From contig NZ_JBEFDG010000066.1 in the NCBI RefSeq assembly GCF_040137905.1, positions 1-64,000 of the forward strand: DNA of 64,000 bases. The letters are read 5' to 3'. Source of the stretch: Corticimicrobacter sp040137905 (GTDB lineage: Bacteria; Pseudomonadota; Gammaproteobacteria; Burkholderiales; Burkholderiaceae_B). Below the pieces are notes generated by a model that was not told the DNA's origin, made no database searches, and was given only the letters and a program-made list of their open reading frames with translations. The position numbers were made by a program, and so were the translations under genes. Below are positions 1 to 7,385 of the stretch, piece after piece (the stretch's first letter is position 1; each line of letters starts with the position of its first letter).

Positions 1-1
1 G

Positions 2-1021
2 CTACCGGATATATGGGGGCGCGTGAGCCGACAGGTCGAGGCGGGCCGGGCAGACCTCGATGCCAGCCAGGCCGATCTGGCGGCGGTGAAACTGGCGATG
101 CAACTGCAACTGGCGCAACAGGTGTTCGGTGTGCGCGTGCTGGATGCGCAGAAGTTCGTGCTGGAGGGCGCAGTCCAGGCCTACCTGCGCTCGCTGCAAC
201 TGACGCAGAACCAGTACGAGGCAGGCCTGGTGGCGCGCAGTGATGTGGTGCAGGCACAGACTCAGCTGAAAGTGGCGCGGGTGCAATTGTCCGAGCTGGA
301 ATGGCAGCGGGCGCAGATGGAGCATGCCGTCTCTGTGTTATTGGGGCGTACGCCGGGCGCGCTCGACTGGGCCGGCCAGCCGGGTTTCATGCCGTCACTG
401 GCACCGGTGCCGACACTCGTGCCTTCGACCTGGCTGGCCAGCCGGCCCGATATCGTCGCGGCAGAACGCCGCGTGGCGGCTGCCAACGCGCGGGTCGGCG
501 TGGCGCAGACCGCCTGGTTTCCTGACCTGACGCTGGGTGGTTCGGGAGGCTGGCAGGGCAGCCGTGCCAGCCAGTGGCTGTCCGCACCATACCGGATCTG
601 GTCGCTAGGGCCTGCGCTGGCGCTGACCCTGTTCGATGGCGGCAAGCGCAGCGCCGCACTGGATCAGGCCGAAGCGCAGTATGACGAGACCGTGGCTGCC
701 TATCGCCAGAAAGTGCTGGATGCCTTTCGCGAGGTCGAGGATGCGCTGGCGATATTACGGGTGCTTGAAACAGAAGCTGGACAGCAGGCGCAGGTGGTGG
801 CGCTGGCCGAGGAGGGCGAGCGGCTGGTATACAACCGCTATCAGTCCGGCATGGTGTCGTTCCTGGAGGTCACGGTGGCGCAGAACACCACGCTGGCTGC
901 GCAGCGCACGATGCTTGATCTGGAGGGGCGGCGGCTGGATGCTGCCGTCAAGCTGCTGGCGGCGCTGGGCGGGGGATGGCAGGGGTTGGACGATGAGCAG
1001 TCTGGTCGCGTGACGCAGTAG
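2..1021 (+). CDS. RND efflux outer-membrane factor, NodT/OprM family (5' end outside window)
   Basis: The reading frame is open from the window edge, so the signal peptide, lipobox and first part of the protein are missing; 339 residues remain. The visible part starts with LPDIWGRVSRQVEAG, the region after the first strand pair in NodT-family factors, and contains SRPDIVAAERRVAAANARVG (about residue 147) and FDGGKRSAALDQAEAQYDE, both characteristic of outer membrane efflux protein repeats. Family members form trimeric outer-membrane channels for tripartite RND pumps; the membrane fusion protein and inner-membrane pump would lie upstream, outside the window. Substrate cannot be told. The ATG at 23 is internal and should not be taken as the start. 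Confidence 0.93.
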   Translation, partial: LPDIWGRVSRQVEAGRADLDASQADLAAVKLAMQLQLAQQVFGVRVLDAQKFVLEGAVQAYLRSLQLTQNQYEAGLVARSDVVQAQTQLKVARVQLSELEWQRAQMEHAVSVLLGRTPGALDWAGQPGFMPSLAPVPTLVPSTWLASRPDIVAAERRVAAANARVGVAQTAWFPDLTLGGSGGWQGSRASQWLSAPYRIWSLGPALALTLFDGGKRSAALDQAEAQYDETVAAYRQKVLDAFREVEDALAILRVLETEAGQQAQVVALAEEGERLVYNRYQSGMVSFLEVTVAQNTTLAAQRTMLDLEGRRLDAAVKLLAALGGGWQGLDDEQSGRVTQ

Positions 1022-1130
1022 GTTGCTGCTGTGAATCTGAAAGGGGCTCTGGATGGAAATAGGTTTCAAGAATCTGGGTTTTGGAAGCAGCACATCCGGT
1101 TCGATTCTTACATCCTAGATTGAAGGTACG

Positions 1131-1460
1131 GTGTGGATAAGAGTCGGAAGGCGCTTATTTTTTGAGGAACAGAATATTTTGGTTGTGGAGTTGGCAGAAT
1201 GCTTGACCCGATGGCTCGATTCTGGTGGTGATTTTTATTATTTTTCAATGGATTATGAGGAGGGGCCGATTTTTTCCTTTGTGGAGAAAAGTGGTGGTTG
1301 GCATTTGTCCAGTGTGTGGTCTCAACAGTCTTTCGATGGTGTGAAAAAGATTGATTTGTTGTATGCCGTAAAGGGTTTTCTGTCTGGCATTACTGATGCC
1401 CTGAAGGATAGGGGTATCGATTTTATTTATGTGGGAAGTGCCATTCAATATGTGCGGTAG
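1131..1460 (+). CDS. small unknown protein, possible immunity protein
   Basis: A 109-residue acidic protein with a GTG start; GAAGG at 1122-1126 may be the ribosome binding site, though spacing is short. The central part alternates aromatic and acidic residues (FYYFSMDYEEGPIFSF, then GGWHLSSVWSQ), the look of small beta-rich immunity-type proteins. It reminds me of the DUF7878-type family, but I cannot confirm this without a profile search. Codons are T-rich, unlike the efflux gene before it. It is followed by an Imm11-like gene and SUKH-like genes, so an immunity role is inferred mostly from context. No catalytic motif, signal peptide or membrane segment is visible. Confidence 0.6.
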   Translation: MWIRVGRRLFFEEQNILVVELAECLTRWLDSGGDFYYFSMDYEEGPIFSFVEKSGGWHLSSVWSQQSFDGVKKIDLLYAVKGFLSGITDALKDRGIDFIYVGSAIQYVR

Positions 1461-1603
1461 ACTGGTTTTTATGAGAGAGTGTCGAAAATCAGGATTTATA
1501 TTGCATGGCAGAGATTTATTGTAAAGTTTGTTGTCAGTGTTTGATATGAAATGTTAATTGCCCTGTTTCAATTAATATTGAAATGCTCGTTAAGGCCTTG
1601 TTT

Positions 1604-2212
1604 ATGAAATCTGGAGATGAGTTTTTTATCGTCAATTCCGCTCCTGGAGAGCCGGGTGTTCCGTATTTTTTTGATAAAGACTGGATGCCTGACTTGCCGG
1701 ATTGCTTTGCTGATTTTTACACCTCACCACTCGATGAGAGCATGTTTTCAGGTCACTATGCGCTTCGGGCCAAAACTTATCAGTTGAACGGTGACTTTTT
1801 TATCGACGATCATCTGGCTTCGCGGCAGATGTGTGATGTGTGTGCAAGGCTGGATGTTGACTACATACAAATTCCTGTCGATGTCAGCCTGTATCGAGGC
1901 AAGGTTCCGGAGAAGAAGTATTTTCTATTTTTCTTGAAAAAATACATTTCCATATTGGATGCAGATAAATCGATCTATACAATTTTCTCAGACTCCGAAG
2001 ATCTGGAGCACACGTATTACGATTCGATAGATCTTTTCAAGATCAGGGCTGGGGTGGTCGATAATCTGTTCTTTTGCAAAGAGCTGAAGATGCCGGTCTG
2101 TTCGGGGCTTTTCAAAGATGAATGCGAAAAGCTTGGTCTGACGGGATTTGCCTTTCAGCCCCTGAATGATACATATAGGTATTCAGCTTGGGAGGATCTG
2201 GATCTTGCCTGA
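1604..2212 (+). CDS. Imm11/DUF1629-like immunity protein
   Basis: About 202 residues from the ATG at 1604, which has AAGG at a good distance; an ATG at 1583 adds seven residues but has no visible ribosome binding site. The C-terminal stretch CSGLFKDECEKLGLTGFAFQPL matches the hallmark ending of the DUF1629/Imm11 family, where a short helix carrying a Lys/Glu pair is followed by GLTG-F-F-PL. Family members are predicted cytoplasmic immunity proteins of polymorphic toxin systems; some occur as orphans. No toxin gene is visible nearby. A decayed second copy of the C-terminal part lies at 2834-2966. Base composition is clearly lower in GC than the flanking housekeeping genes, consistent with recent acquisition. 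Confidence 0.75.
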   Translation: MKSGDEFFIVNSAPGEPGVPYFFDKDWMPDLPDCFADFYTSPLDESMFSGHYALRAKTYQLNGDFFIDDHLASRQMCDVCARLDVDYIQIPVDVSLYRGKVPEKKYFLFFLKKYISILDADKSIYTIFSDSEDLEHTYYDSIDLFKIRAGVVDNLFFCKELKMPVCSGLFKDECEKLGLTGFAFQPLNDTYRYSAWEDLDLA

Positions 2213-2259
2213 TCAGATTGGTTGAGTTAATTTTTATGAGAAGAATCAAGGGAGTGAAA

Positions 2260-2808
2260 GTGAAAATTTCATGGCTGGCCAGCCTTGCTGTGATGGCTGC
2301 TTTGGTTTCAGGATGCTCAATATGGCCGAATAATTCGTTTTTTAGTCCGCCCGCTGAAAAAGATGATTCACCATGGGTGCGTATCGTAGATAACACGGAG
2401 CAGACAAGCATCTACCAGACGTTAAACGGCACACGCATCGGCGGTCTTGTCCGTTCCAGCGAGTGGGTTTTGCAGAATACCCGGGATCGCGGAGTGCCAA
2501 AAGTGTCTGGAGAAAAATACGATATTGACTACTACGAAACCCCATTGGAGCCAGGCCTTGAAACGGCAATTATCAATGTTTATGTTGAAGGCAAATACTC
2601 ATGCCTTGTTGCCACGCGCTTTGTTCCAGAAAAAGGCAAAAAATATCAATTCCAGTTGGAAGCCGATACCTTGCGCTACCAGTGTCGCGTACAGGCCAGC
2701 GAGCTTGTGAAAGACAGTGATGACCAGTGGAAGCTTGTGCCGCTGCAGAATGTTCGCTACGGCGCGAAAGAGGGAAATGGTTGGCATCCGATGCACAGTG
2801 GGAGCTGA
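2260..2808 (+). CDS. unknown lipoprotein
   Basis: From the GTG at 2260 (AAGGGAG at 2248-2254 as ribosome binding site) the protein is about 182 residues and begins with a short basic n-region, a hydrophobic segment and the lipobox VSGC, so it should be lipidated at Cys19. An in-frame ATG at 2236 would add eight residues but has weaker ribosome binding. The mature part contains an RIGGLVRSSEW segment, a YYETPLEPG loop and two cysteines, and ends in GWHPMHSGS. I do not recognise the family. It lies between an intact Imm11-like gene and the decayed copy of that gene, so it may have travelled with them. Function unknown. Confidence 0.72.
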   Translation: MKISWLASLAVMAALVSGCSIWPNNSFFSPPAEKDDSPWVRIVDNTEQTSIYQTLNGTRIGGLVRSSEWVLQNTRDRGVPKVSGEKYDIDYYETPLEPGLETAIINVYVEGKYSCLVATRFVPEKGKKYQFQLEADTLRYQCRVQASELVKDSDDQWKLVPLQNVRYGAKEGNGWHPMHSGS

Positions 2809-2833
2809 TCATAGCGGTTTCCACCTGTTCCGG

Positions 2834-2966
2834 ATCCCTGTTGACGTCAGTCTGTTCGGGATTTTTTAAAGACGAGTCCGAGAGGCCTGGCCTGGCAGAG
2901 TTGGCCTTTCAGCTTTTGGATGATGCATATAGGTATCTAGCCTGGCATGAACTGGATCTTGCTTGA
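2834..2966 (+). pseudogene. decayed copy of the Imm11-like gene (internal deletion and frameshift)
   Basis: Bases 2834-2855 match 1871-1892 of the intact Imm11-like gene at 18 of 22 positions (the IPVDVSL segment). From 2850 the sequence continues as a copy of 2096-2212: the reading frame gives CSGFFKDESERPGL and ends in AWHELDLA, against CSGLFKDECEKLGL and AWEDLDLA in the intact gene, about 25 of 38 residues identical. The roughly 200 bases between the two segments in the intact gene are missing, and the join falls in a shared CTGT, with the two parts in different frames. This is a remnant, not a working gene; a reading frame from 2727 that includes it has an unrelated N-terminus. Confidence 0.75.
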
Positions 2967-3060
2967 TTTGGCTGTGCACAAGAGGCAATCCTTTGGCGGG
3001 GATTGCTGTGTTGCTCCAGCGGATGCTGACCAAACTTTCTCTGGAAAAATTCCGAGCTTA

Positions 3061-3474
3061 ATGAAGGGGGTCTACAAAAACGCCAGCCCGATGCTGGCAG
3101 CACGCTTTTCCCGGTATGGACGCTGGGCGCATGCAACACATGGGCATTGGTTGAGCGTTGCCGATATGGAAACGCTATGGCAAGACGATATTCAGGACGC
3201 ATTTCTTGATCAGATCAAGTTTCAGGCTGAGTGTCTGAAGACCGATTGGGACAACAATGCGTTTGGTTTGTTTCGGGAAGATCGCCTCTCGCTGTTCGCG
3301 GGGAGCGATATGGGCAATGAGGCCATATTCCTGCTGTGGCTGGATGGCTACGATGAGCCTGAACTGTGGGTCTATGACGCCAACGGCGAGTCCAGATATG
3401 CAAACCTTGAGGCCTATCTGGCTGCGTATCTGGCCGATGATGTGAGTGCTGCAAACGTTTCGTGGCGTCTTTGA
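3061..3474 (+). CDS. SUKH (SMI1/KNR4)-like immunity protein
   Basis: About 137 residues from the ATG at 3061. The frame is open back to 2947, but that start overlaps the decayed gene and gives an unlikely cysteine-rich N-terminus, so I prefer 3061 although its ribosome binding site is weak. The C-terminal half has a pattern common in the SMI1/KNR4 superfamily: LFAGSDMGNEAIFLLWLDGY, then EPELWVYDANGE and ANLEAYLAAYL. Such proteins are predicted to protect the producer against toxins of polymorphic systems. It is followed by a convergent gene of the same superfamily at 3493-4014. Its target toxin is not in the window. Confidence 0.6.
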   Translation: MKGVYKNASPMLAARFSRYGRWAHATHGHWLSVADMETLWQDDIQDAFLDQIKFQAECLKTDWDNNAFGLFREDRLSLFAGSDMGNEAIFLLWLDGYDEPELWVYDANGESRYANLEAYLAAYLADDVSAANVSWRL

Positions 3475-3492
3475 GCAGGTGATCGGCAACCC

Positions 3493-4014
3493 TTAAAATT
3501 GAGTGAAACCAACCTCTCCATCTGGAAAACTGCCAGGCAAAGATTGTGGCTTCAACGTACCTGCCAGGATGCCGAAAAGCAGGGTCGTCAGATTTTGATC
3601 GAAATATTCCACATCAGGTGATCTGGCGGCAATGATGGCAGTGCCCCATGTGTTGCTATCGCGAGTGTTGGAGACAGTCCAGAACAGATAGTCACCATTG
3701 TCTGTCAGGCCGATTGGTAACAGGCCATTTTCTTCGGGGTAAAGCGGGTACTTGAAATAATCTGGGTCTTCCTGGTTCAGAGACTCAAGATCGCCAAGGA
3801 TCAGTGTTTTCTGCTTGAAGAAGTTAATATCTTCATTAGCGGTAAATGGATTGAATATGGCGATGAAGTCGGCGATCCGGCCCGTACCGTAACTGCGAAT
3901 GAACGCGACATAATCGTCCGGAAAAGAGAGGTCGCCATCTATGCTGGGCCAGGTTTCGCTGTTTCCGGATTCGGATGGATGCCTGGGTGGCGGCATCAGT
4001 GCTGTCAACGCCAT
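3493..4014 (-). CDS. SMI1/KNR4 (SUKH-1) family immunity-like protein
   Basis: About 173 residues if the ATG at 4014 is used; the frame also allows a TTG at 4044 overlapping the upstream gene, and an ATG at 3996. The core LSFPDDYVAFIRSYGTGRI followed by FNPFTAN is the classic SUKH-1 signature (LP-x-DY-x-F---GtG---), and NGLLPIGLTDNGDYLFW is the second conserved block. Proteins of this family are cytoplasmic immunity or scaffold-like domains in bacteria. It is convergent with the other SUKH-like gene, 18 bases apart, so the two form the right edge of the immunity island. The family call is firm; the immunity role is inferred. Confidence 0.8.
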   Translation of the reverse strand: MALTALMPPPRHPSESGNSETWPSIDGDLSFPDDYVAFIRSYGTGRIADFIAIFNPFTANEDINFFKQKTLILGDLESLNQEDPDYFKYPLYPEENGLLPIGLTDNGDYLFWTVSNTRDSNTWGTAIIAARSPDVEYFDQNLTTLLFGILAGTLKPQSLPGSFPDGEVGFTQF

Positions 4015-4030
4015 CAACTGAACCAGGCCG

Positions 4031-4435
4031 CTATTCCGGGCCAATCTGAACCCCGTCGAGCACGGCCCACATTGCCCAGCCGTCCGCTGCCTGCTGACAC
4101 CATTCGGCCTCGCTCAACCCTTCGGAATTCTGTTTGATCGGCTTGCGTGTTTCGAGCAGGAATCCCTTGGCACCATAGGCCTGGGCGGCATCTCCACCAC
4201 TTTTGTCCGGCTGCCAGCGTTCCAGCGAGGCCGTCAGCGTGTTGGCATGTTCGATGCTTTCCTGAGTCAGGTAGCCTTTGCGAACACAGTAGGCGGCCAG
4301 TCCCTGCATATTGCGCATGACGGCATAGGCTTCGGTGGCTGTCTCTTGGTCGAGGGTGTAAGCCAGTGCGGGGGCAGGGGCTGTTGCAGCGACCACAAGG
4401 GTGGCTGAAAGCAAAACCAGGGTTTTTGAAATCAT
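4031..4435 (-). CDS. unknown secreted protein
   Basis: From the ATG at 4435 the protein has 134 residues and starts MISKTLVLLSATLVVAATA, a standard Sec signal peptide with likely cleavage after ALA (before YTLDQE). An upstream extension to 4546 runs antisense into purU and lacks a signal peptide, so the inner start is chosen. The mature domain is small, mostly helical, with two cysteines (AAYCVRKGYL and EAEWCQQAADGW) that could form a disulfide. I do not recognise a family. It lies between purU and the SUKH gene on the same strand; its composition is closer to the housekeeping genes than to the island. Confidence 0.68.
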   Translation of the reverse strand: MISKTLVLLSATLVVAATAPAPALAYTLDQETATEAYAVMRNMQGLAAYCVRKGYLTQESIEHANTLTASLERWQPDKSGGDAAQAYGAKGFLLETRKPIKQNSEGLSEAEWCQQAADGWAMWAVLDGVQIGPE

Positions 4436-4478
4436 CGCGGTGTTTCTTGAATGATGGGTCCGTGCAAAGGCCGAAGCC

Positions 4479-5357
4479 TTAGCGGAACACCACCGTCCGA
4501 TTGCCATTGAGCAGGATGCGATGCTCGACGTGGCGCCGCACGGCACGCGAGAGCACCAGCGACTCGATGTCGCTGCCCACGCGGGTCAGGTCTTCGGCAC
4601 GCATGGTGTGATCCACACGGGCAATGTCCTGCTCGATGATCGGACCTTCGTCCAGGTCCGAGGTCACGTAGTGGGCCGTGGCACCGATGATCTTGACGCC
4701 GCGCTGCCAGGCCTGGTGGTAGGGGCGTGCGCCCTTGAAACTCGGCAGGAAGCTGTGATGAATATTGATGGCCCGCCCGGTCAAGGCTGCCGACATGTCG
4801 GCCGACAGGATCTGCATGTAGCGCGCCAGTACCACCAGGTCGATCTGTTCGCGCTCGACCAGGTCCAGGATCTGGCGTTCCTGCTGGGGCTTGGTATCGG
4901 GTGTGATCGGCAGGTGGTGGAAAGGAATGCCGTACGATTCGGCCAGTGCCGCATAGTCGGGATGGTTGGAGACGATGGCGGCGATGTCGGCCTTGAGCTG
5001 GCCGCTGTGCGCACGAAACAGCAGATCGTTGAGGCAGTGTCCCTGCTTGCTGACCATGATCAGCAGGCGCGAGCGCTTGCTGTTGTCGCGAATCTGCCAG
5101 TTCATCTGCAGTGGGCCGGCCAGTTCCGCGAAGCGTTCGCGCAACGTATCGATGTTGTGCGCCGTGGGCAGCGCAAAATGCACGCGCAGGAAAAAACGGC
5201 CGGTTTCCGTGTCGCCATACTGCTGCGCGTCGAGAATATTGCCTTCGTGCTGGTAGAGCAGACCCGATACGCGATACACGATACCGGTGGTATCCGGGCA
5301 GGACAGGGTCAGGACGAAGTCCTGATTCGAAGCGGCTACATCGACAGGCTGGGACAT
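4479..5357 (-). CDS. purU: formyltetrahydrofolate deformylase
   Basis: A full-length protein of 292 residues. It hydrolyses 10-formyltetrahydrofolate to formate and tetrahydrofolate, balancing one-carbon pools and supplying formate for purine synthesis. An N-terminal ACT domain (about 10-90, starting LTLSCPDTTGIVYRVSGLL) is followed by a formyltransferase-type domain with ARYMQIL (178-184), the NIHHSFLPSFKGA block at 198-210 and ATAHYVTSDLDEGPII around 226-241, which holds the conserved Asp. Distances and motifs are as in PurU from other proteobacteria. The next gene on this strand upstream is a flavin reductase, 29 bases away. Confidence 0.96.
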   Translation of the reverse strand: MSQPVDVAASNQDFVLTLSCPDTTGIVYRVSGLLYQHEGNILDAQQYGDTETGRFFLRVHFALPTAHNIDTLRERFAELAGPLQMNWQIRDNSKRSRLLIMVSKQGHCLNDLLFRAHSGQLKADIAAIVSNHPDYAALAESYGIPFHHLPITPDTKPQQERQILDLVEREQIDLVVLARYMQILSADMSAALTGRAINIHHSFLPSFKGARPYHQAWQRGVKIIGATAHYVTSDLDEGPIIEQDIARVDHTMRAEDLTRVGSDIESLVLSRAVRRHVEHRILLNGNRTVVFR

Positions 5358-5386
5358 GAAAAAAACCGGAAAGACTGAAGGGAAGG

Positions 5387-5908
5387 CTAGCGTTCGGACG
5401 CGGTGGCCGGGATGGCCGGCGTGAGGTCGAACCCGCCGGCATGATACACCAGCGGCAATGATTCGTTATGGCCGCAGTGCTCGACCTCGCCCACCAGGAT
5501 CAGGTGATCGCCTTCCGGGTAGCGGCTGCGGTTGCGGCACTCGAACCAGGCTGCGCTGTCGATGGCGGGCATGAATGTGCCACCAGGGGCACGGTCTGCC
5601 GGCAGGTCGGCAAAGCGTCCGGCCATGTCGCCATAGGCAAAGCGCCCGGCCAGTTCAGGCTGGTCGGCACGCAGAACCTGGATGACGTAGCGTTCGCATT
5701 GCTGGAATACCTCCAGCAGGCTGGACGTATTGGACAGGCTCCAGAGGACCAGTGGCGGTACCAGCGAGACCGAGTTGAATGAGCTGATCGTCAGGCCGAC
5801 AGGGGCCTGACCGGGCAACTGGGCGCAGACGATGGCCACGCCGGTCGGAAAGCGGCCCAGTGCCTTGCGGAAATGGGTTGGGTCGGAGGCGATAGGGGAA
5901 ACGGACAT
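5387..5908 (-). CDS. flavin reductase family protein (FMN-binding split barrel)
   Basis: 173 residues from the ATG at 5908; a longer open frame to 6157 is antisense noise inside pdxH. The start DPTHFRKALGRFPTGVAIVCA, the GLTISSFNSVSLVPPLVLWSL block and the late HLILVGEVEHC strand are typical of the DIM6/NTAB/HpaC flavin reductase domain, which uses NAD(P)H to reduce FMN or FAD, often for a partner monooxygenase. No monooxygenase lies next to it. It sits only 7 bases downstream of pdxH, so the two, both FMN-related, are probably co-transcribed. Its physiological partner is unknown. Confidence 0.9.
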   Translation of the reverse strand: MSVSPIASDPTHFRKALGRFPTGVAIVCAQLPGQAPVGLTISSFNSVSLVPPLVLWSLSNTSSLLEVFQQCERYVIQVLRADQPELAGRFAYGDMAGRFADLPADRAPGGTFMPAIDSAAWFECRNRSRYPEGDHLILVGEVEHCGHNESLPLVYHAGGFDLTPAIPATASER

Positions 5909-5915
5909 GTCTCTC

Positions 5916-6551
5916 TTAGGGGGCCAGGCGCTGGGTAGTCCAGCCACCCTGGCCGTTGGTGTGGTAGACAATGCGGTCGTGCAGGCGTGACGGACGGCCT
6001 TGCCAGAACTCGACTCGCTCGGGCAGCAGGCGGTAGCCGCCCCAGTGGTCGGGGCAGGGAGGATGGTCGCCATACTGTGCTTCGAACTGCTGTACGCGAC
6101 GCTCGAGTTCGCTGCGGTCGCCGATGGGGTGGCTCTGCTGCGAGGCCCAGGCACCAATGCGTGATCCCAGCGGACGGCTGTGGAAGTAGGTCTGGCTTTC
6201 TTCGCGGGAGACCTGTTCGGTCGTGCCCTCGATCAATACCTGGCGCTGCAGCGGTTGCCAGAAGAATGACAGACTGGCTCGCGTATTGTGGGCCAGCTCA
6301 TGGCCTTTGCGCGACTGGTAATTGGTGTAGAACACGAAGCCGCGTGCGTCGTAGTCCTTGATCAGGACGATACGGGCCGAGGGTTGGCCGCGTTCGTCGA
6401 CCGTGGCCAGCGTCATGGCGTTGGGCTCGGGTACGTCGCCTTGCAGGGCCTGGCTGAACCACAGGTCGAACTGGTCGAACGGGGTGGCAGCGAGATCGGA
6501 TTCCTGCAGATTGAATTTATCGTAATCCTGGCGCAGATCTGAGACGGACAT
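5916..6551 (-). CDS. pdxH: pyridoxamine 5'-phosphate oxidase
   Basis: 211 residues, the usual length. The enzyme uses FMN and oxygen to convert pyridoxine or pyridoxamine 5'-phosphate to pyridoxal 5'-phosphate. Visible blocks include RIVLIKDYDARGFVFYTNY and SRKGHELAHN (FMN and phosphate binding), WQPLQRQVLIEG, the SRPLGSRIGAWASQQS loop and the C-terminal signature VEFWQGRPSRLHDR. It starts with MSVSDLRQDYDKFNL like many proteobacterial PdxH proteins. It is likely the first gene of a short operon with the flavin reductase and perhaps purU downstream. Confidence 0.97.
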   Translation of the reverse strand: MSVSDLRQDYDKFNLQESDLAATPFDQFDLWFSQALQGDVPEPNAMTLATVDERGQPSARIVLIKDYDARGFVFYTNYQSRKGHELAHNTRASLSFFWQPLQRQVLIEGTTEQVSREESQTYFHSRPLGSRIGAWASQQSHPIGDRSELERRVQQFEAQYGDHPPCPDHWGGYRLLPERVEFWQGRPSRLHDRIVYHTNGQGGWTTQRLAP

Positions 6552-6583
6552 GACGGGTTCCTGTCGAACGGCAAAATGCCAGT

Positions 6584-7231
6584 TTAATGCGGCTGCAACA
6601 GGTGCTGGGCGAAATTTTCCAGACGCATGTCGCGGATGCCGGCTGCACGCAGGGCCGAGGCCGTCTCGAGTACGTATTCGACGCAGGGGCCATTGGTGCC
6701 GTGCGCCCGGCGCACGACGGCCAGCATGTGCTCATGCTGCAGGTCGCCGGCATAGCCGGGATTGCGCCGGTCCATCAGGAACGCCAGTGCCTGTACCCGG
6801 CCTTCCGGCGTGTCGCAATGAATCCAGCGCGGGATATAGGCACCGGTGGACATCTCGCGCGCCCACAGTGGCGGGAAAACATCCTGCACGCTGTCACCTG
6901 AGATCCTGAACACCATGCCGCGGCAGGCACCGCCACGATCCAGGCCGAAGACCAGACCGGGCACTTCAGGTGTGCCCCGGTTGACGCGCGACCACAGGCA
7001 CAGCGAGCGGTGATGGCCGCGCAAGGTGGCCAGCCGTCGCTCCAGGTATTCGAATTCGGGACGCCAGATCAGCGAGCCGTAGGCATAGATCCAGATGTCC
7101 TGGCCGGGCCGCCAGTGGCACAGCGTGGCGTTCATCGAGGCGAGACGCTCTTCCGGCGTCCAGAGGCGGATCGCGTTCGGGGAGGGCTCAAGGGCGGAAG
7201 ACAATGCAGTCAGTGAGGCAGGGGAATCCAT
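6584..7231 (-). CDS. ChaC-like gamma-glutamylcyclotransferase
   Basis: 215 residues. The key motif IWIYAYGSLIWRPEF (about 46-60) is the YGSL substrate-binding loop of the gamma-glutamylcyclotransferase fold, followed by CLWSRVNRGTPEVPGLVFGL and a conserved acidic position in the REMSTGAYIPRW region, the pattern of the ChaC family. Known family members degrade glutathione to 5-oxoproline and Cys-Gly in the cytosol. It starts opposite tcdA across a 154-base region that should hold both promoters. The substrate is inferred from family. Confidence 0.92.
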   Translation of the reverse strand: MDSPASLTALSSALEPSPNAIRLWTPEERLASMNATLCHWRPGQDIWIYAYGSLIWRPEFEYLERRLATLRGHHRSLCLWSRVNRGTPEVPGLVFGLDRGGACRGMVFRISGDSVQDVFPPLWAREMSTGAYIPRWIHCDTPEGRVQALAFLMDRRNPGYAGDLQHEHMLAVVRRAHGTNGPCVEYVLETASALRAAGIRDMRLENFAQHLLQPH

Positions 7232-7385
7232 GCGGTGGCAAGTCAGGTCGTGCTGAAAACTGGTGATTGATTTTAGTCATTGGATTGGGCGTTGTCATCG
7301 GAGTGCATAAAAAGCAACATGCTTATTTCCTGTGCTTATATGAATGCAAAAAAATCATCATCGATTCGTGGGAAAATAGCCACCC

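Noticed and set aside
1098..1112. GGTTCGATTC, like a tRNA T-loop
   Set aside because: The flanking bases do not pair as a T-stem and no acceptor or anticodon arms are found nearby.
2727..2966. 79-codon open frame treated as a gene
   Set aside because: Its first half is out-of-frame lipoprotein sequence and its second half is the decayed Imm11 tail, so it is a chance fusion.
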